From the NCBI RefSeq assembly GCF_032598905.1, contig NZ_CP122458.1, forward strand, positions 1,922,001-1,986,000: a DNA stretch of 64,000 nucleotides. Direction: 5' to 3'. Of the stretch, positions 10,345 through 18,696 are shown piece after piece. Made by a program: the position numbers and the translations under genes. Position 1 is the first letter of the stretch. Each line of letters starts with the position of its first letter. Under the pieces are notes generated by a model, which was not told where the DNA came from, ran no database searches, and saw only the letters and a program-made list of their open reading frames with translations. Source of the DNA: Streptomyces sp. 11x1. Its GTDB lineage: Bacteria > Actinomycetota > Actinomycetes > Streptomycetales > Streptomycetaceae.

Positions 10345-11919
10345 GCCCTGTTGCGCGTCGTGCGCGAGCAGGGCGATGTGGACGGAGGCGGCCTGTTCGA
10401 AGTCGTCGAGGTCCACACCGAGGCGGGCCTCTATGGCTTCCAGCCGGCGGTACAGCGCGGGCCGGCTCACATGGTGCAGCTGCGCGGTGTGCGACTTGTT
10501 CCGGCCGGTCGCCAGATAGGTCCGCAGCACGGGCAGCAGATCCTGTTCGGCGTGTCCGTCGCCGCACAGCAGCCCGTCCAACTCCCGCTCGGCGAATGCC
10601 TGGACGTGCGGGTCGTCGCGCAACAGCCGGATCAGGCCGCGCAGATGGACGTCGCGGAGGCGTACGACGACGGGGAGGTCCAGCCCGGTCGCGGCGGACT
10701 GGGCGACGGCGTCCGCCACGTGCCGTGCCTCGCGCAGCCCGCCCGGCACGTCCTCCCACGTGGTGCGCGCCTCGGCGGCGGCCACGACCGTTGTCCGCAC
10801 CCCGGACTCCGACCGCAGCCGGGCCGCGAAGTGCGCGGTGAGCGCGGTCGCGTCCTGGTCCCGGGCCAGGCTGAGGAGTACGGCGGTGGCCCCCTCCGCG
10901 AGCTCGGCGACGAGCCCGGGGAGCCCCAACATCCGCAACACGCGGTCGAGTTGGGCCGGTCCACCGTCGGGTACGACGAGCGGCACGAAGGTACGGCGAT
11001 TGACGGGCAGCCCTGCCGCCCGCGCCCTGGGCAGCAGTTGCCGGGCCGGTACGACCCCGGAGACGAGGTCCGTCAGCAGGCTCTGCGCGGACTGCTCCTC
11101 CCAGGAGTGTGCCGCGCCGCCGAGCATCCGGTGGAGAACGAGCGCTTCGGCGGCCCGGTCGGCGAGCAGCCGCCCGGTGGCGATGTCGCCCCGGTAGCCG
11201 CACAGCACGATCTGCCCCCAGCGTTCCCCGCGCCCGCCCAGCTCGGCCCGGACCCAGCCGTCGCCCTGGGTGCCGCCCGCCTGGCGGGAGATGCGTTCCC
11301 AGTCGCGCAGCACGTCGTCGACCGCCGACCGCTCCCCCGCCGTGGCGAGGACCCGGTGGGCGAGGTTGGTGACGACGAGCGGACAGCCCGCGTGCTGGGC
11401 GATCTCGTCGAGCAGCCGTTGCAGCGGGGCGCCCGCGGTGATGAGCCCGGTCAGGGTGGTGCGGACGGCCTCGGACAGGCTCACGGCCGCGAACTTCCGC
11501 CGTACCAGTCGGGACTGGACCTCCTCGGTCAGGTCGGCGAAGGGGAACGGCCGGTGCAGCACGACCATGGGCAGACCGCACCGCTCCGCCGCCCGCCGCA
11601 TCACGTCGGGCGGTGTCGGGAAGGCCCGCCCGAGGCCGAGGACCACCGCGGCGGCCTCGGACCGGTACAGCGAGCGGATGTACTCGGCCTGGGCGTCCTC
11701 GTCGCCGGCGAGCAGGACCCCGGTGGTGAGGACCATCTCGCCGCCGCTGAGCATCACGCCGACGTCGGGCGCCTCCGCCACGTGCACCCAGCGCACGGGC
11801 CGGTCGAGGTGACCGGCCCCGGCCACCACCTCGGGCTCTCCGGCGAGGACCCGGTCCAGGGCGAGGACCTGGCGTACCGACAGGGCGGGTTCCGGAGCGG
11901 TGGCCGAGGTGGTGGTCAT
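10342..11919 (-). CDS. PucR family transcriptional regulator
   Basis: A 525-residue regulator with the PucR architecture: an N-terminal purine-catabolism-type sensor domain (about residues 15-130), a central GGDEF-like region without the catalytic motif, and a C-terminal helix-turn-helix. The HTH reads LLPVLRTYLATGRNKSHTAQ followed by LHHVSRPALYRRLEAIEARLG near residues 460-510. PucR proteins control purine and pyrimidine-type nitrogen catabolism in response to pathway metabolites. It sits inside the pyrimidine cluster, 31 bases after the aminotransferase gene, so it is the obvious local regulator. Confidence 0.88.
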   Translation of the reverse strand: MTTTSATAPEPALSVRQVLALDRVLAGEPEVVAGAGHLDRPVRWVHVAEAPDVGVMLSGGEMVLTTGVLLAGDEDAQAEYIRSLYRSEAAAVVLGLGRAFPTPPDVMRRAAERCGLPMVVLHRPFPFADLTEEVQSRLVRRKFAAVSLSEAVRTTLTGLITAGAPLQRLLDEIAQHAGCPLVVTNLAHRVLATAGERSAVDDVLRDWERISRQAGGTQGDGWVRAELGGRGERWGQIVLCGYRGDIATGRLLADRAAEALVLHRMLGGAAHSWEEQSAQSLLTDLVSGVVPARQLLPRARAAGLPVNRRTFVPLVVPDGGPAQLDRVLRMLGLPGLVAELAEGATAVLLSLARDQDATALTAHFAARLRSESGVRTTVVAAAEARTTWEDVPGGLREARHVADAVAQSAATGLDLPVVVRLRDVHLRGLIRLLRDDPHVQAFAERELDGLLCGDGHAEQDLLPVLRTYLATGRNKSHTAQLHHVSRPALYRRLEAIEARLGVDLDDFEQAASVHIALLAHDAQQG

Positions 11920-11950
11920 GGCGATGTTCCTCAGATCTGTTCCTCTGGTG

Positions 11951-13237
11951 CTACTGGATGCTCCTCAGAGCCCGTTCGAGGGCGTCGGCGCCCTCCTCGG
12001 CCTCGGCGACGGTCAGCGACAGCGGGGGCGCGATGCGCAGCGCGCTGGTGTTGTGGCCGCCGCCCTTGCCGATCAACAGGCCCTCCCGGCGGGCCGCTTC
12101 GAGAACGGCGGCCGCGGCCTCGGGGTTGGCCTCCTCGGTGCCGGGCTTCACCAGCTCGATGCCGATCATGAGGCCCCGGCCGCGTACCTCCTTGACCGCC
12201 GGGATCTGCGCGGTGATCGCCCGCAGCCGCTCGATGAGCAGCCCGCCGACGCGGCGGGCGTTGCCCTGGAGGTCGTGCTCGACCAGGTAGTTGAGGTTGG
12301 CGAGGCCGGCGGCCATGGTGATCTGGGTGCCGCCGAAGGTCGAGATCGAGTTGCTGTCGAGGCAGTTCATGACCTCGGAGCGTGCGACGACACCGCCGAT
12401 GGACATGCCGTTGCCGATGCCCTTGGCGAAGGTCAGGATGTCCGGCGGCCCGTTCTGGCCGTGCGCCTGCCAGCCCCAGAAGTTGTCGCCGGTGCGGCCC
12501 CAGCCGGTCTGCACCTCGTCGGCGATCCACAGCACGCCGTGCCGCTGGAGCACCTCGCGGAAGGCCGCGTACAGGCCGTCGGGCGGTGAGGTGAAGCCGC
12601 CGACGCCCTGGATCGGTTCGGCGATCAGCGCGGCCGGCGGGCGGCCGTGGCCGAGCAGGTCCTCCAGGTCTGCGACGCAGGCCGTGATGAAGTCGGCGTC
12701 GCTCAGGTCGGCGTACGGGCCGCGGGTGCGGACGCCGCCGTGCACGTACAGCGTCTGCAGCGGGGACAGCGAGGTCGGGGACCAGCCCTTGTTGCCGGTG
12801 ATGCCGACCGCGCTGAAGGAGCGGCCGTGGTAGCTGTTGCGCATCGCCAGGATCTGGTTGCTGCCGCGGTACGTCGTGGCCAGCATCAGGGCGGTGTCGT
12901 TGGCCTCGGTGCCGGAGGTGGTGAAGAAGACGCGGGCGTCCGGGATGCCGGACATCTGCGCGATCCGCTCGGCGAGTTCGACCATCGGCCGGTTGAGGTA
13001 GAGCGTCGAGGAGTGGATGATCCGCCCGGCCTGCTCGCTCACCGCCTTGGTGACCTCGGGCAGGGCGTGCGCCGTCATCGTGGTGAGGATGCCGCCGAAG
13101 AAGTCGAGGTACTTGGTGCCGGCGGCGTCCCAGACGTGGCGCCCCTCGCCGTGCGTGATCTCCAGCGGGTCCGCGTAGTAGAGCGCGAGCCAGTCGGGCA
13201 GTACGGCCTTGTGGCGTCCGAGCAGTTCGTCGGTCAC
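11951..13237 (-). CDS. Class III aminotransferase (beta-alanine/omega-amino acid type)
   Basis: A 428-residue fold-type I PLP enzyme. Family hallmarks are visible: FFTTSGTEANDTALMLA, IADEVQTGWGRTG with the aspartate that pairs with the PLP nitrogen, and the Schiff-base lysine in DILTFAKGIGNGMSIGG. In this setting the expected role is to deaminate beta-alanine (or beta-aminoisobutyrate) released by the beta-ureidopropionases to malonic semialdehyde, or a related amine exchange (inference from context). It starts at a GTG with GGAGTGG upstream and lies between beta-ureidopropionase 2 and the PucR gene. The short upstream gap carries three copies of CTGTACG. Confidence 0.88.
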   Translation of the reverse strand: MTDELLGRHKAVLPDWLALYYADPLEITHGEGRHVWDAAGTKYLDFFGGILTTMTAHALPEVTKAVSEQAGRIIHSSTLYLNRPMVELAERIAQMSGIPDARVFFTTSGTEANDTALMLATTYRGSNQILAMRNSYHGRSFSAVGITGNKGWSPTSLSPLQTLYVHGGVRTRGPYADLSDADFITACVADLEDLLGHGRPPAALIAEPIQGVGGFTSPPDGLYAAFREVLQRHGVLWIADEVQTGWGRTGDNFWGWQAHGQNGPPDILTFAKGIGNGMSIGGVVARSEVMNCLDSNSISTFGGTQITMAAGLANLNYLVEHDLQGNARRVGGLLIERLRAITAQIPAVKEVRGRGLMIGIELVKPGTEEANPEAAAAVLEAARREGLLIGKGGGHNTSALRIAPPLSLTVAEAEEGADALERALRSIQ

Positions 13238-13300
13238 GGCTGCACCACTCCTTTCACTGCTGTACGGGTTCTGCGAGTGTCACGGCTGTACGTGCCCACG

Positions 13301-14143
13301 TCAGGGCTGTACGAGTCCTTCGTACGCGTCGGGCCGGCGGTCCCGGTAGAACGCCCACTGCTGTCGTACGTCCTCGATGAGGTCGAAGTCGAGGTCCCGG
13401 ACGACGAGTTCCTCGCCCTGGTCGCTCGCGACCTCGCCCACGAACTTGCCGCGCGGGTCCACGAAGTAGGAGGTGCCGTAGAAGTCGTTGTCCCCGTACT
13501 CCTCCCGCCCGACGCGGTTGATCGCGGCGACGAAGTACTCGTTGGCGACGGCCGCGGCCGGCTGTTCCAGCTGCCAGAGGTGGGCGGAGAGGCCGCGGTG
13601 GGTGGCCGACGGGTTGTAGACGAGCTGGGCGCCGTTCAGGCCGAGCTGGCGCCAGCCCTCCGGGAAGTGGCGGTCGTAGCAGATGTAGACGCCCACCTTG
13701 CCGACGGCCGTCTCGAACACCGGCCAGCCGAGGTTCCCGGGCTTGAAGTAGTACTTCTCCCAGAACCCCTTGACCTGGGGGATGTGGTGCTTGCGGTACT
13801 TGCCGAGGTAGCTGCCGTCGGCGTCGATCACGGCGGCGGTGTTGTAGTAGAACCCGGACTGCTCGACCTCGAAGACGGGGACGACGATCACCATGCCGGT
13901 CTCGCGGGCCAGCTCCCGCATGCGGGTCACGGTGGGGCCGTCGGGCACGGGTTCCGCCCAGGCGTAGTGCTCCGGTTCCTGGACCTGGCAGAAGTAGGGC
14001 GCGTTGAAGAGTTCCTGGAAGCCGATCACCTTCGCGCCCTGCCGGGCCGCCTCGCGGGCGTGCTCGATGTGCTTGTCGACCATGGACGCGGTGTCTCCGG
14101 TCCAGGTGGCCTGGACCAGGGCGGCGCGTACGACGTTGGTCAT
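13301..14143 (-). CDS. Beta-ureidopropionase / N-carbamoyl-beta-alanine amidohydrolase, copy 2
   Basis: A 280-residue nitrilase-superfamily enzyme that aligns without gaps to copy 1 over its whole length and by eye shares roughly two thirds of residues. The triad Glu44, Lys118 and Cys155 is at identical positions (QELFNAPYF, GKYRKHHIPQ, YICYDRHFPEGWR). Differences cluster in residues 55-100, the region expected to line the substrate entrance, so the two may prefer different N-carbamoyl amino acids (inference). It begins a unit continuing into the aminotransferase and PucR genes. AAGGAG precedes the ATG. Confidence 0.92.
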   Translation of the reverse strand: MTNVVRAALVQATWTGDTASMVDKHIEHAREAARQGAKVIGFQELFNAPYFCQVQEPEHYAWAEPVPDGPTVTRMRELARETGMVIVVPVFEVEQSGFYYNTAAVIDADGSYLGKYRKHHIPQVKGFWEKYYFKPGNLGWPVFETAVGKVGVYICYDRHFPEGWRQLGLNGAQLVYNPSATHRGLSAHLWQLEQPAAAVANEYFVAAINRVGREEYGDNDFYGTSYFVDPRGKFVGEVASDQGEELVVRDLDFDLIEDVRQQWAFYRDRRPDAYEGLVQP

Positions 14144-14174
14144 GTCAGCTGCTCCTTCGACAGGGACGTCAGAG

Positions 14175-14209
14175 AGCCTCTACGCCCGTAGAAGCAGGCC
14201 GTAGAGGCT
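14175..14209. promoter_or_regulatory. Inverted repeat upstream of beta-ureidopropionase 2
   Basis: AGCCTCTACG at 14175-14184 and its exact complement CGTAGAGGCT at 14200-14209 form a 10-bp perfect inverted repeat with a 15-base spacer, 32-66 bases before the ATG at 14143. The position fits an operator over the promoter or a 5'-leader hairpin; which one cannot be told. Confidence 0.5.
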
Positions 14210-14271
14210 TGAAACTAAGCCCCGTCGACGGGCTGGGCAAGACCATCGTCGTCAACCGGCCGAGTCGATCA

Positions 14272-14312
14272 CGTTTCGCACTCCAGTGGGTGATTACACC
14301 TGCGTTTCGCAC
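14272..14312 (-). promoter_or_regulatory. Paired direct repeats upstream of beta-ureidopropionase 2 (candidate PucR site)
   Basis: CGTTTCGCAC occurs at 14272-14281 and at 14303-14312, 31 bp apart, 129-170 bases upstream of the start codon. The pair matches the spacing and placement of the GCATGTTTCA pair before copy 1; the shared core is GTTTC. The rest of the 14144-14561 stretch holds no gene. Confidence 0.45.
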
Positions 14313-14532
14313 CTGGAACCGGACGCACCGGCGACGGCGGCCCGGCTGCGGGCTGGTGGGGCGGGGGTGTCGGGTGGGAGGGGAACCACCGCGGACAGGC
14401 GGGCACGAAGGCGGGCGGAGTTGGGCGTCCAGGGCGTCGGCGGCATCGGCGCGACACCTTCCGGGCGGTACATCGGATCGGCGTCCGGACCGGTGAGGCA
14501 GGGGGCAGGGGGACAGCGGGAACGGGTGGCGT

Positions 14533-14562
14533 CGGGGGTGGGGGTGGGGGTGGGGGTGGGGT
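14533..14562 (+). repeat. G-run array (GGGGGT)n, possible G-quadruplex
   Basis: Five consecutive runs of four or five G separated by single T residues (GGGGGTGGGGGT pattern) lie directly beside the stop codon of the coiled-coil protein gene at 14562. On the + strand this is a textbook G-quadruplex-forming pattern; on the transcribed minus strand the mRNA would carry C-runs. It is the only such array seen in the window. Confidence 0.6.
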
Positions 14563-16046
14563 CAGGTGAGGCCCTGGACTCGTAGGGCGTGGGTGACGTC
14601 TCGGTGGCGTTCCTGCGAGACACCGCGCGCCGCCGCCAGAACGAGGGGCGCGAGCCGCCGAGGATGGGCCTCCACGCTCCGCGCCGCCTCCTCCGGCGTA
14701 CGCACGCGCACATAGACGTCGAGCAGCGCACGCGCCTCCCGATCACGCCCCTGCGCGACGAAGCCGAGCACCGCCTCGCCGATCTCCTCGGCGGGCCTCG
14801 TGACGCCCTGCCGCAGCATCTGCTCCCCGTCCGCGGCGCGACCGACCGCGTTCAGGGCGTCCGCGACCGCGACCAGCCGGTCGGCGGGCAACGACCCGGC
14901 CTCCCACAGCAGGGTCGCCCAGTCGGCGTCCAGCCCCGCGCGGTGCAACTCGGCCGCGAGCAGCGGGAAACGGGCGGCGGGCCAGTGCGCGACCTCCACG
15001 AGGAGGGCGTGCGCCTCCCCGCTGCGGCCTTCCCGGCGCAACCTCACCAGCCGGTGCACGGTCCCGGCGACCTCCTGCCGCGCCTCGTCGTCCAACGCCT
15101 GACGCGCCTGCGGTTGCTGCGGTGCCACGGCCTCGGCCGGCTCCCCGGCCCCGGCGTACCGGGCACCCCGGGGAATCATCCCCTTGCGGCCCCCGCTCGG
15201 CTCCGTCTTGGACTCGGCCGCGGGCTCGACCACGGGCGGTGCCTCCTCGACCTCCACCGCCCCGGCGAAACGGGCACCCCCTCGGGGGCGGCGCTTGGCA
15301 CGCTGCTTGGTCGCCGCGGGGGCGGGTGCGGGGAACTCCTGGGCGGTGGATTCCGGGGCGTGGTCCCGGGGGCCGGGATCGGGCTCGGATTCGGGGGCTG
15401 GGGTGGGTGTGGCGGTGGGGGCGGGGGTGGATACGGGGCGACGGTCGTCCGCCCGCTCCCCCGCCGACGGTACGCGGCGGACGTCCCCGACGGCATCCTC
15501 CTCGACGCGCGCCGCGCCCCGCACGGGGTGGTGCGGGGCGCGGCGGTCGGCGTTCTCGATGCGGGTGCGCAATTCCGCGCAGCGGGCACTGGCGCGTTCG
15601 TGGTCGTTGTGGGCCCAGGCCAGGTCCAGGCGGAGGGAGTCGGCCTCCTCCTGGCTGGTGGCCGCCTGGAGCCTGCGGGTCAGGTCGGCGGTACGGTCGG
15701 CGGCGTAGCGCTGTTCGCGGAGCATGACGTCGAGCCGGTCGCCAAGGGCGTGACGGCCACCGGGCCGGGAGTCGTACGCGGCGAGCGAGGCGCGGTGCAG
15801 CGCGCGGGCCCGCTGGGTCTCCTGGGCGGCCGCGGCGGGTCCGTACGCGGTTTCGAGGTCGTGCATCAGCGCTTCCACGACGTCCCAGGGCGGCACTTCC
15901 AGACCGTCCAGGCACGCGCGCATACCCTCGGGATCCCGCTGCCAGAAGACGGCGCACCAACCGGCGCCCTGGTCGAGCTTGGTCATCAGCTTGTTCAGGT
16001 ATCCCGCGAACTCCCGCACCTGACCCGGGAGTTGATCCACAGCCAT
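14562..16046 (-). CDS. Conserved actinobacterial protein with coiled-coil and disordered linker
   Basis: A 494-residue protein of unknown function. Residues 1-80 form a compact helical start (MAVDQLPGQVREFAGYLNKL). About 90-170 is a heptad-like coiled coil rich in Arg, Glu and Ala. About 180-310 is a Pro/Ala/Glu-rich disordered linker holding two related motifs, GGARFAGA and RGARYAGA. The last 170 residues are alpha-helical repeats resembling TPR or HEAT pairs (AHALLVEVAHWPAARFPLLA). The ATG at 16046 has GGGGAG six bases upstream, better than an ATG-like start at 16085. It lies upstream of, and on the same strand as, the XRE regulator gene. Confidence 0.72.
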   Translation of the reverse strand: MAVDQLPGQVREFAGYLNKLMTKLDQGAGWCAVFWQRDPEGMRACLDGLEVPPWDVVEALMHDLETAYGPAAAAQETQRARALHRASLAAYDSRPGGRHALGDRLDVMLREQRYAADRTADLTRRLQAATSQEEADSLRLDLAWAHNDHERASARCAELRTRIENADRRAPHHPVRGAARVEEDAVGDVRRVPSAGERADDRRPVSTPAPTATPTPAPESEPDPGPRDHAPESTAQEFPAPAPAATKQRAKRRPRGGARFAGAVEVEEAPPVVEPAAESKTEPSGGRKGMIPRGARYAGAGEPAEAVAPQQPQARQALDDEARQEVAGTVHRLVRLRREGRSGEAHALLVEVAHWPAARFPLLAAELHRAGLDADWATLLWEAGSLPADRLVAVADALNAVGRAADGEQMLRQGVTRPAEEIGEAVLGFVAQGRDREARALLDVYVRVRTPEEAARSVEAHPRRLAPLVLAAARGVSQERHRDVTHALRVQGLT

Positions 16047-16226
16047 CGCATACTCCCCGGCCGACTGGAGTGCTCCGGTCCGCAAGAAAACACCAGTTGT
16101 GTTACAGACGGGCTACGTAAAGTTTTCAGAGCGGGCGCAGTGTGCCGTGCGCGCCGCCCCGGTGGCCATGAGCGAGAAGTCCGGCCAGGGCCGGCGAACA
16201 ACTTCGGCCAGGGCGACGATCCACCC

Positions 16227-16529
16227 TCAGGCCACAGCCGCCACCGTCGCCCCCACCGCCGCCGCCGCCGTCGGCGTCTCGGCGTCGACCGGCCCGCAGC
16301 GCGTCACGAGGTCGTCCATGGACAGACCCAGCGCGCGGGCGAGGGCGGCGATCGTGAAGAAGGCCGGGGTGGGGGCACGGCCGGTCTCGATCTTCCGGAG
16401 GGTCTCCGCGGAGATGCCCGCGCCGGCGGCGATCTCAGCCATGCTGCGGCCGCCACGGGCGTCACGCAGCAACCGGCCGAGCCGCTCGCCGCGTTCGCGC
16501 TCTTCGGGGGTGAGAGGGGTGCGCACCAT
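16227..16529 (-). CDS. XRE family HTH regulator
   Basis: A 100-residue DNA-binding protein that is essentially one Cro/CI-type helix-turn-helix domain (residues about 15-75): LGRLLRDARGGRSMAEIAAG, then AGISAETLRKIETGRAPTPA with the recognition helix. It diverges from the methionine aminopeptidase gene across 73 bases containing palindromic ATACCG/CGGTAT elements. A TAGAAT -10-like hexamer ends six bases before the ATG, so the transcript should be leaderless. It probably regulates itself and the aminopeptidase gene (inference). Confidence 0.85.
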   Translation of the reverse strand: MVRTPLTPEERERGERLGRLLRDARGGRSMAEIAAGAGISAETLRKIETGRAPTPAFFTIAALARALGLSMDDLVTRCGPVDAETPTAAAAVGATVAAVA

Positions 16530-16540
16530 GACCCCATTCT

Positions 16541-16592
16541 AATACCGATCCCCTCCGGCGGACCGGTATTAGAATTGGATACCGAGCGGTAT
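16541..16592. promoter_or_regulatory. Divergent leaderless promoters with ATACCG/CGGTAT palindromes
   Basis: Two inverted repeats share the half site ATACCG. One is AATACCG (16541-16547) with CGGTATT (16564-16570). The other is the tight palindrome ATACCGAGCGGTAT (16579-16592). A TATAGT hexamer (16590-16595) lies seven bases before the aminopeptidase ATG, and a TAGAAT on the other strand lies six bases before the XRE ATG, so each palindrome overlaps or abuts a -10 element. This is the expected arrangement for repression of both genes by the XRE protein. Confidence 0.65.
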
Positions 16593-16602
16593 AGTAATTG
16601 GC

Positions 16603-17370
16603 ATGGTGGAACTGAAGACGGATGAGTCGATCGAAGCGATGTACGAGACGGGGCAGGTCGTGGCGCAGGCGCTCACGGCCGTGCGGGACGCCGCCGACGT
16701 GGGGGTCTCCCTGCTCGAACTGGACGAGCTGGCCCACGAGGTGCTGCGGAAGGCGGGCGCCACCTCCCCCTTCCTGGGCTACCACCCCTCCTTCGCGCCC
16801 ACGCCCTTCCCCGCGGTGCTCTGCGCATCCGTGAACGACGCGATCGTGCACGGCATTCCCACGGCGTACCGGCTGCACGACGGTGACCTCGTGTCCCTCG
16901 ACTTCGGCGCGCAACTGGGCGGCTGGGCCGGGGACTCGGCGCTCAGCTTCGTGGTGGGCACGCCGCGCACGGCAGACCTGCGGCTCGTCGCGACGGCCGA
17001 GCGCGCCCTCGCGGCGGGTATCGAGGCGGCCGTCGTGGGCAACCGCATCGGAGACATCGCGCACGCGATCGGCAGCGTCTGCCGGGCCGCCGGGTACGGC
17101 ATCCCCGACGGGTTCGGCGGGCACGGCATCGGGCGCAGGATGCACGAGGATCCGGGGGTGCCGAACGAGGGGCGCCCCGGGCGCGGGATGAAGCTGCGGC
17201 ACGGGATGGTCCTGGCGATCGAGCCGATGGTGATCGGCGGGGGTACGGACGGGTACCACGCGGCCCCGGACGGCTGGACGTTGCGCACGAACGACGGTTC
17301 CCGGGCGGCGCACGCGGAGCACACGGTGGCGATCACGGAGGCGGGGCCGCGCGTGCTGACCGCGCGGTGA
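16603..17370 (+). CDS. map: Type I methionine aminopeptidase
   Basis: A 255-residue M24A metallopeptidase that removes N-terminal methionine from new proteins. The five metal ligands are present: Asp100 (VSLDFGAQ), Asp111 (WAGDSALSF), His174 (GGHGIGRRMHEDP), Glu207 (AIEPMV) and Glu239 (HAEHTVAIT). Length fits the bacterial type I enzyme without an N-terminal extension. It is probably an extra copy, because Streptomyces carry several. The gene has no ribosome site and its ATG lies seven bases after a -10 hexamer, so it should be translated from a leaderless mRNA controlled by the adjacent XRE repressor. Confidence 0.9.
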   Translation: MVELKTDESIEAMYETGQVVAQALTAVRDAADVGVSLLELDELAHEVLRKAGATSPFLGYHPSFAPTPFPAVLCASVNDAIVHGIPTAYRLHDGDLVSLDFGAQLGGWAGDSALSFVVGTPRTADLRLVATAERALAAGIEAAVVGNRIGDIAHAIGSVCRAAGYGIPDGFGGHGIGRRMHEDPGVPNEGRPGRGMKLRHGMVLAIEPMVIGGGTDGYHAAPDGWTLRTNDGSRAAHAEHTVAITEAGPRVLTAR

Positions 17371-17433
17371 CCGTTGTTGCGGAGCACCGTTGCCCGGCCG
17401 GTGATCGGGCGACCACCGGCGCGTGGGGCTTCT

Positions 17434-17550
17434 CGCGCAGTTCCCCGCGCCCCTGAAAGACCAGGCCCCGCGGGCCTGGAGGCGGCGGGGCCGCTGGACG
17501 AAAAGCAGGGGGCGCAGCCCCTGCTTTTCAGGGGCGCGGGGAACTGCGCG
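17434..17550. repeat. Large palindromic Streptomyces repeat (25-bp arms) with inner hairpin
   Basis: A perfect 25-bp inverted repeat has its left arm at 17434-17458 and right arm at 17526-17550; the arms contain CGCGCAGTTCCCCGCGCCCC. Nested inside is a second hairpin, AAAAGCAGGGG paired with CCCCTGCTTTT (17501-17528). It follows the aminopeptidase gene and may also act as a terminator. The rest of the 17371-17983 gap shows no convincing gene. Confidence 0.85.
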
Positions 17551-17983
17551 AACGGCCCCCACTCACCGGCGGCCACCCACGAACCGGAACCCGCCCCCAC
17601 CCCCCGGTGTAGCCCCCCGGTTCTCTCGCCTATTGCCAGCTGTTGCTTCCAGTGTCCCGCCGGGGACCGGTCCCAGCCGCATCACCATGATTCTTGTGGG
17701 CAGCTGCCCGCCGTCTGGTCCGGATGTTCGCTCGATCGGTTGAGCCTGACCGGTGCTCGGGACCGCGTCCGGCCGGCTCCCGGGGCGGCCGACCGGACCC
17801 GCACCTAGTACGAACGCTTCGCCGAGGCGGCGGCCTTCGAGACGCACGCTGTGCCGCCGGTGCATGCGGAGTCACCGAATGCCTCCACGAACTCTGCGTC
17901 GCGGGGACGGAGGCGTACCGGCTCGGCCTGGTCGCCGGGAAGGGGCTCCCCGCGGCGCCTTGAGACAACCCGCGTCCCGACGG

Positions 17984-18676
17984 TCAGGCGCCGCAGGCCC
18001 CGTTTCCGCCGAGGCTGATCATGGCGCGGTACAACTGCTCCTCGGTGAGCGGCGGCGCCGGTAGCGGGTGGGCGCGGTCGGTTCGGAAGCCGTCGAGCAG
18101 AAGGTAAAGGTGGCGGCGCCAGGCGTCCGGGGCGATGGCGTGGGTGGCCTCGGTGACGCGGCTGTGCGACCAGATGACGAAGGCAAGGTCCTCGGGGGTG
18201 AGGTCGGGGCGCAGGCTGCCCTGCTCCTGCGCACGCTCGACGATGTGTACACCGAGTTCGCGGATGCGGGTCTGGGCGCCCGCCAGGCAGGCGCTCTCCG
18301 GCAACCGTATGGAGGCCAGGTCGTTGAACCCCCGGTCCTGTGACTGGAGTTCGCACATGGTCTCCAGGAAGTGGCACAGCCCCGCCCAGGCGTCATCCAT
18401 GCTGACGGCCTTCTCGGCGGCCTCCCGCCAGACGGCCAGCTTCCCGGCGAAGGTTGCCTGCACCAGGTCCAGCCGGGTGGGGAAGTGCCGGTACAGCGTG
18501 CCGATGGCCACCCCGGCCCGCTTTGCCACCTGCTCCAGGGGTGCCTCCATCCCCTGCTCGGCGAAGCAGGAGCGGGCCGCGGTGAGCAGGGCCTCGCGAT
18601 TGCGCTGCGCGTCGCGCCGCAGGGGGCGGACAGGGGCCGGGTTCCAGGCAGAGGCGGACGGACGGTCGATGGCCAT
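17984..18676 (-). CDS. TetR family transcriptional regulator
   Basis: A 230-residue repressor. The N-terminal helix-turn-helix is clear at residues about 22-68: NREALLTAARSCFAEQGMEA, then QVAKRAGVAIGTLYRHFPTR. The C-terminal ligand domain is helical and begins with DLVQATFAGKLAVWREAAEKA. It is divergently transcribed from the SDR/nitroreductase-like pair, and a perfect 19-bp inverted repeat lies in the shared promoter region, so local repression relieved by a small hydrophobic ligand is likely (inference). The effector is unknown. Confidence 0.9.
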   Translation of the reverse strand: MAIDRPSASAWNPAPVRPLRRDAQRNREALLTAARSCFAEQGMEAPLEQVAKRAGVAIGTLYRHFPTRLDLVQATFAGKLAVWREAAEKAVSMDDAWAGLCHFLETMCELQSQDRGFNDLASIRLPESACLAGAQTRIRELGVHIVERAQEQGSLRPDLTPEDLAFVIWSHSRVTEATHAIAPDAWRRHLYLLLDGFRTDRAHPLPAPPLTEEQLYRAMISLGGNGACGA

Positions 18677-18696
18677 GTCACTCAGGCTACCAACCG

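Noticed and set aside
13261..13312. CTGTACG repeats between beta-ureidopropionase 2 and the aminotransferase gene
   Set aside because: Three imperfect copies with uneven spacing inside a short intergenic gap and the end of the coding sequence; too weak to call a regulatory site.
17800..17963. Short + strand frame with ECLHELCVAGTEAYRLGLVAG
   Set aside because: No ribosome site, no recognised family and frame interruptions on both sides; not enough to call a gene or a defined remnant.
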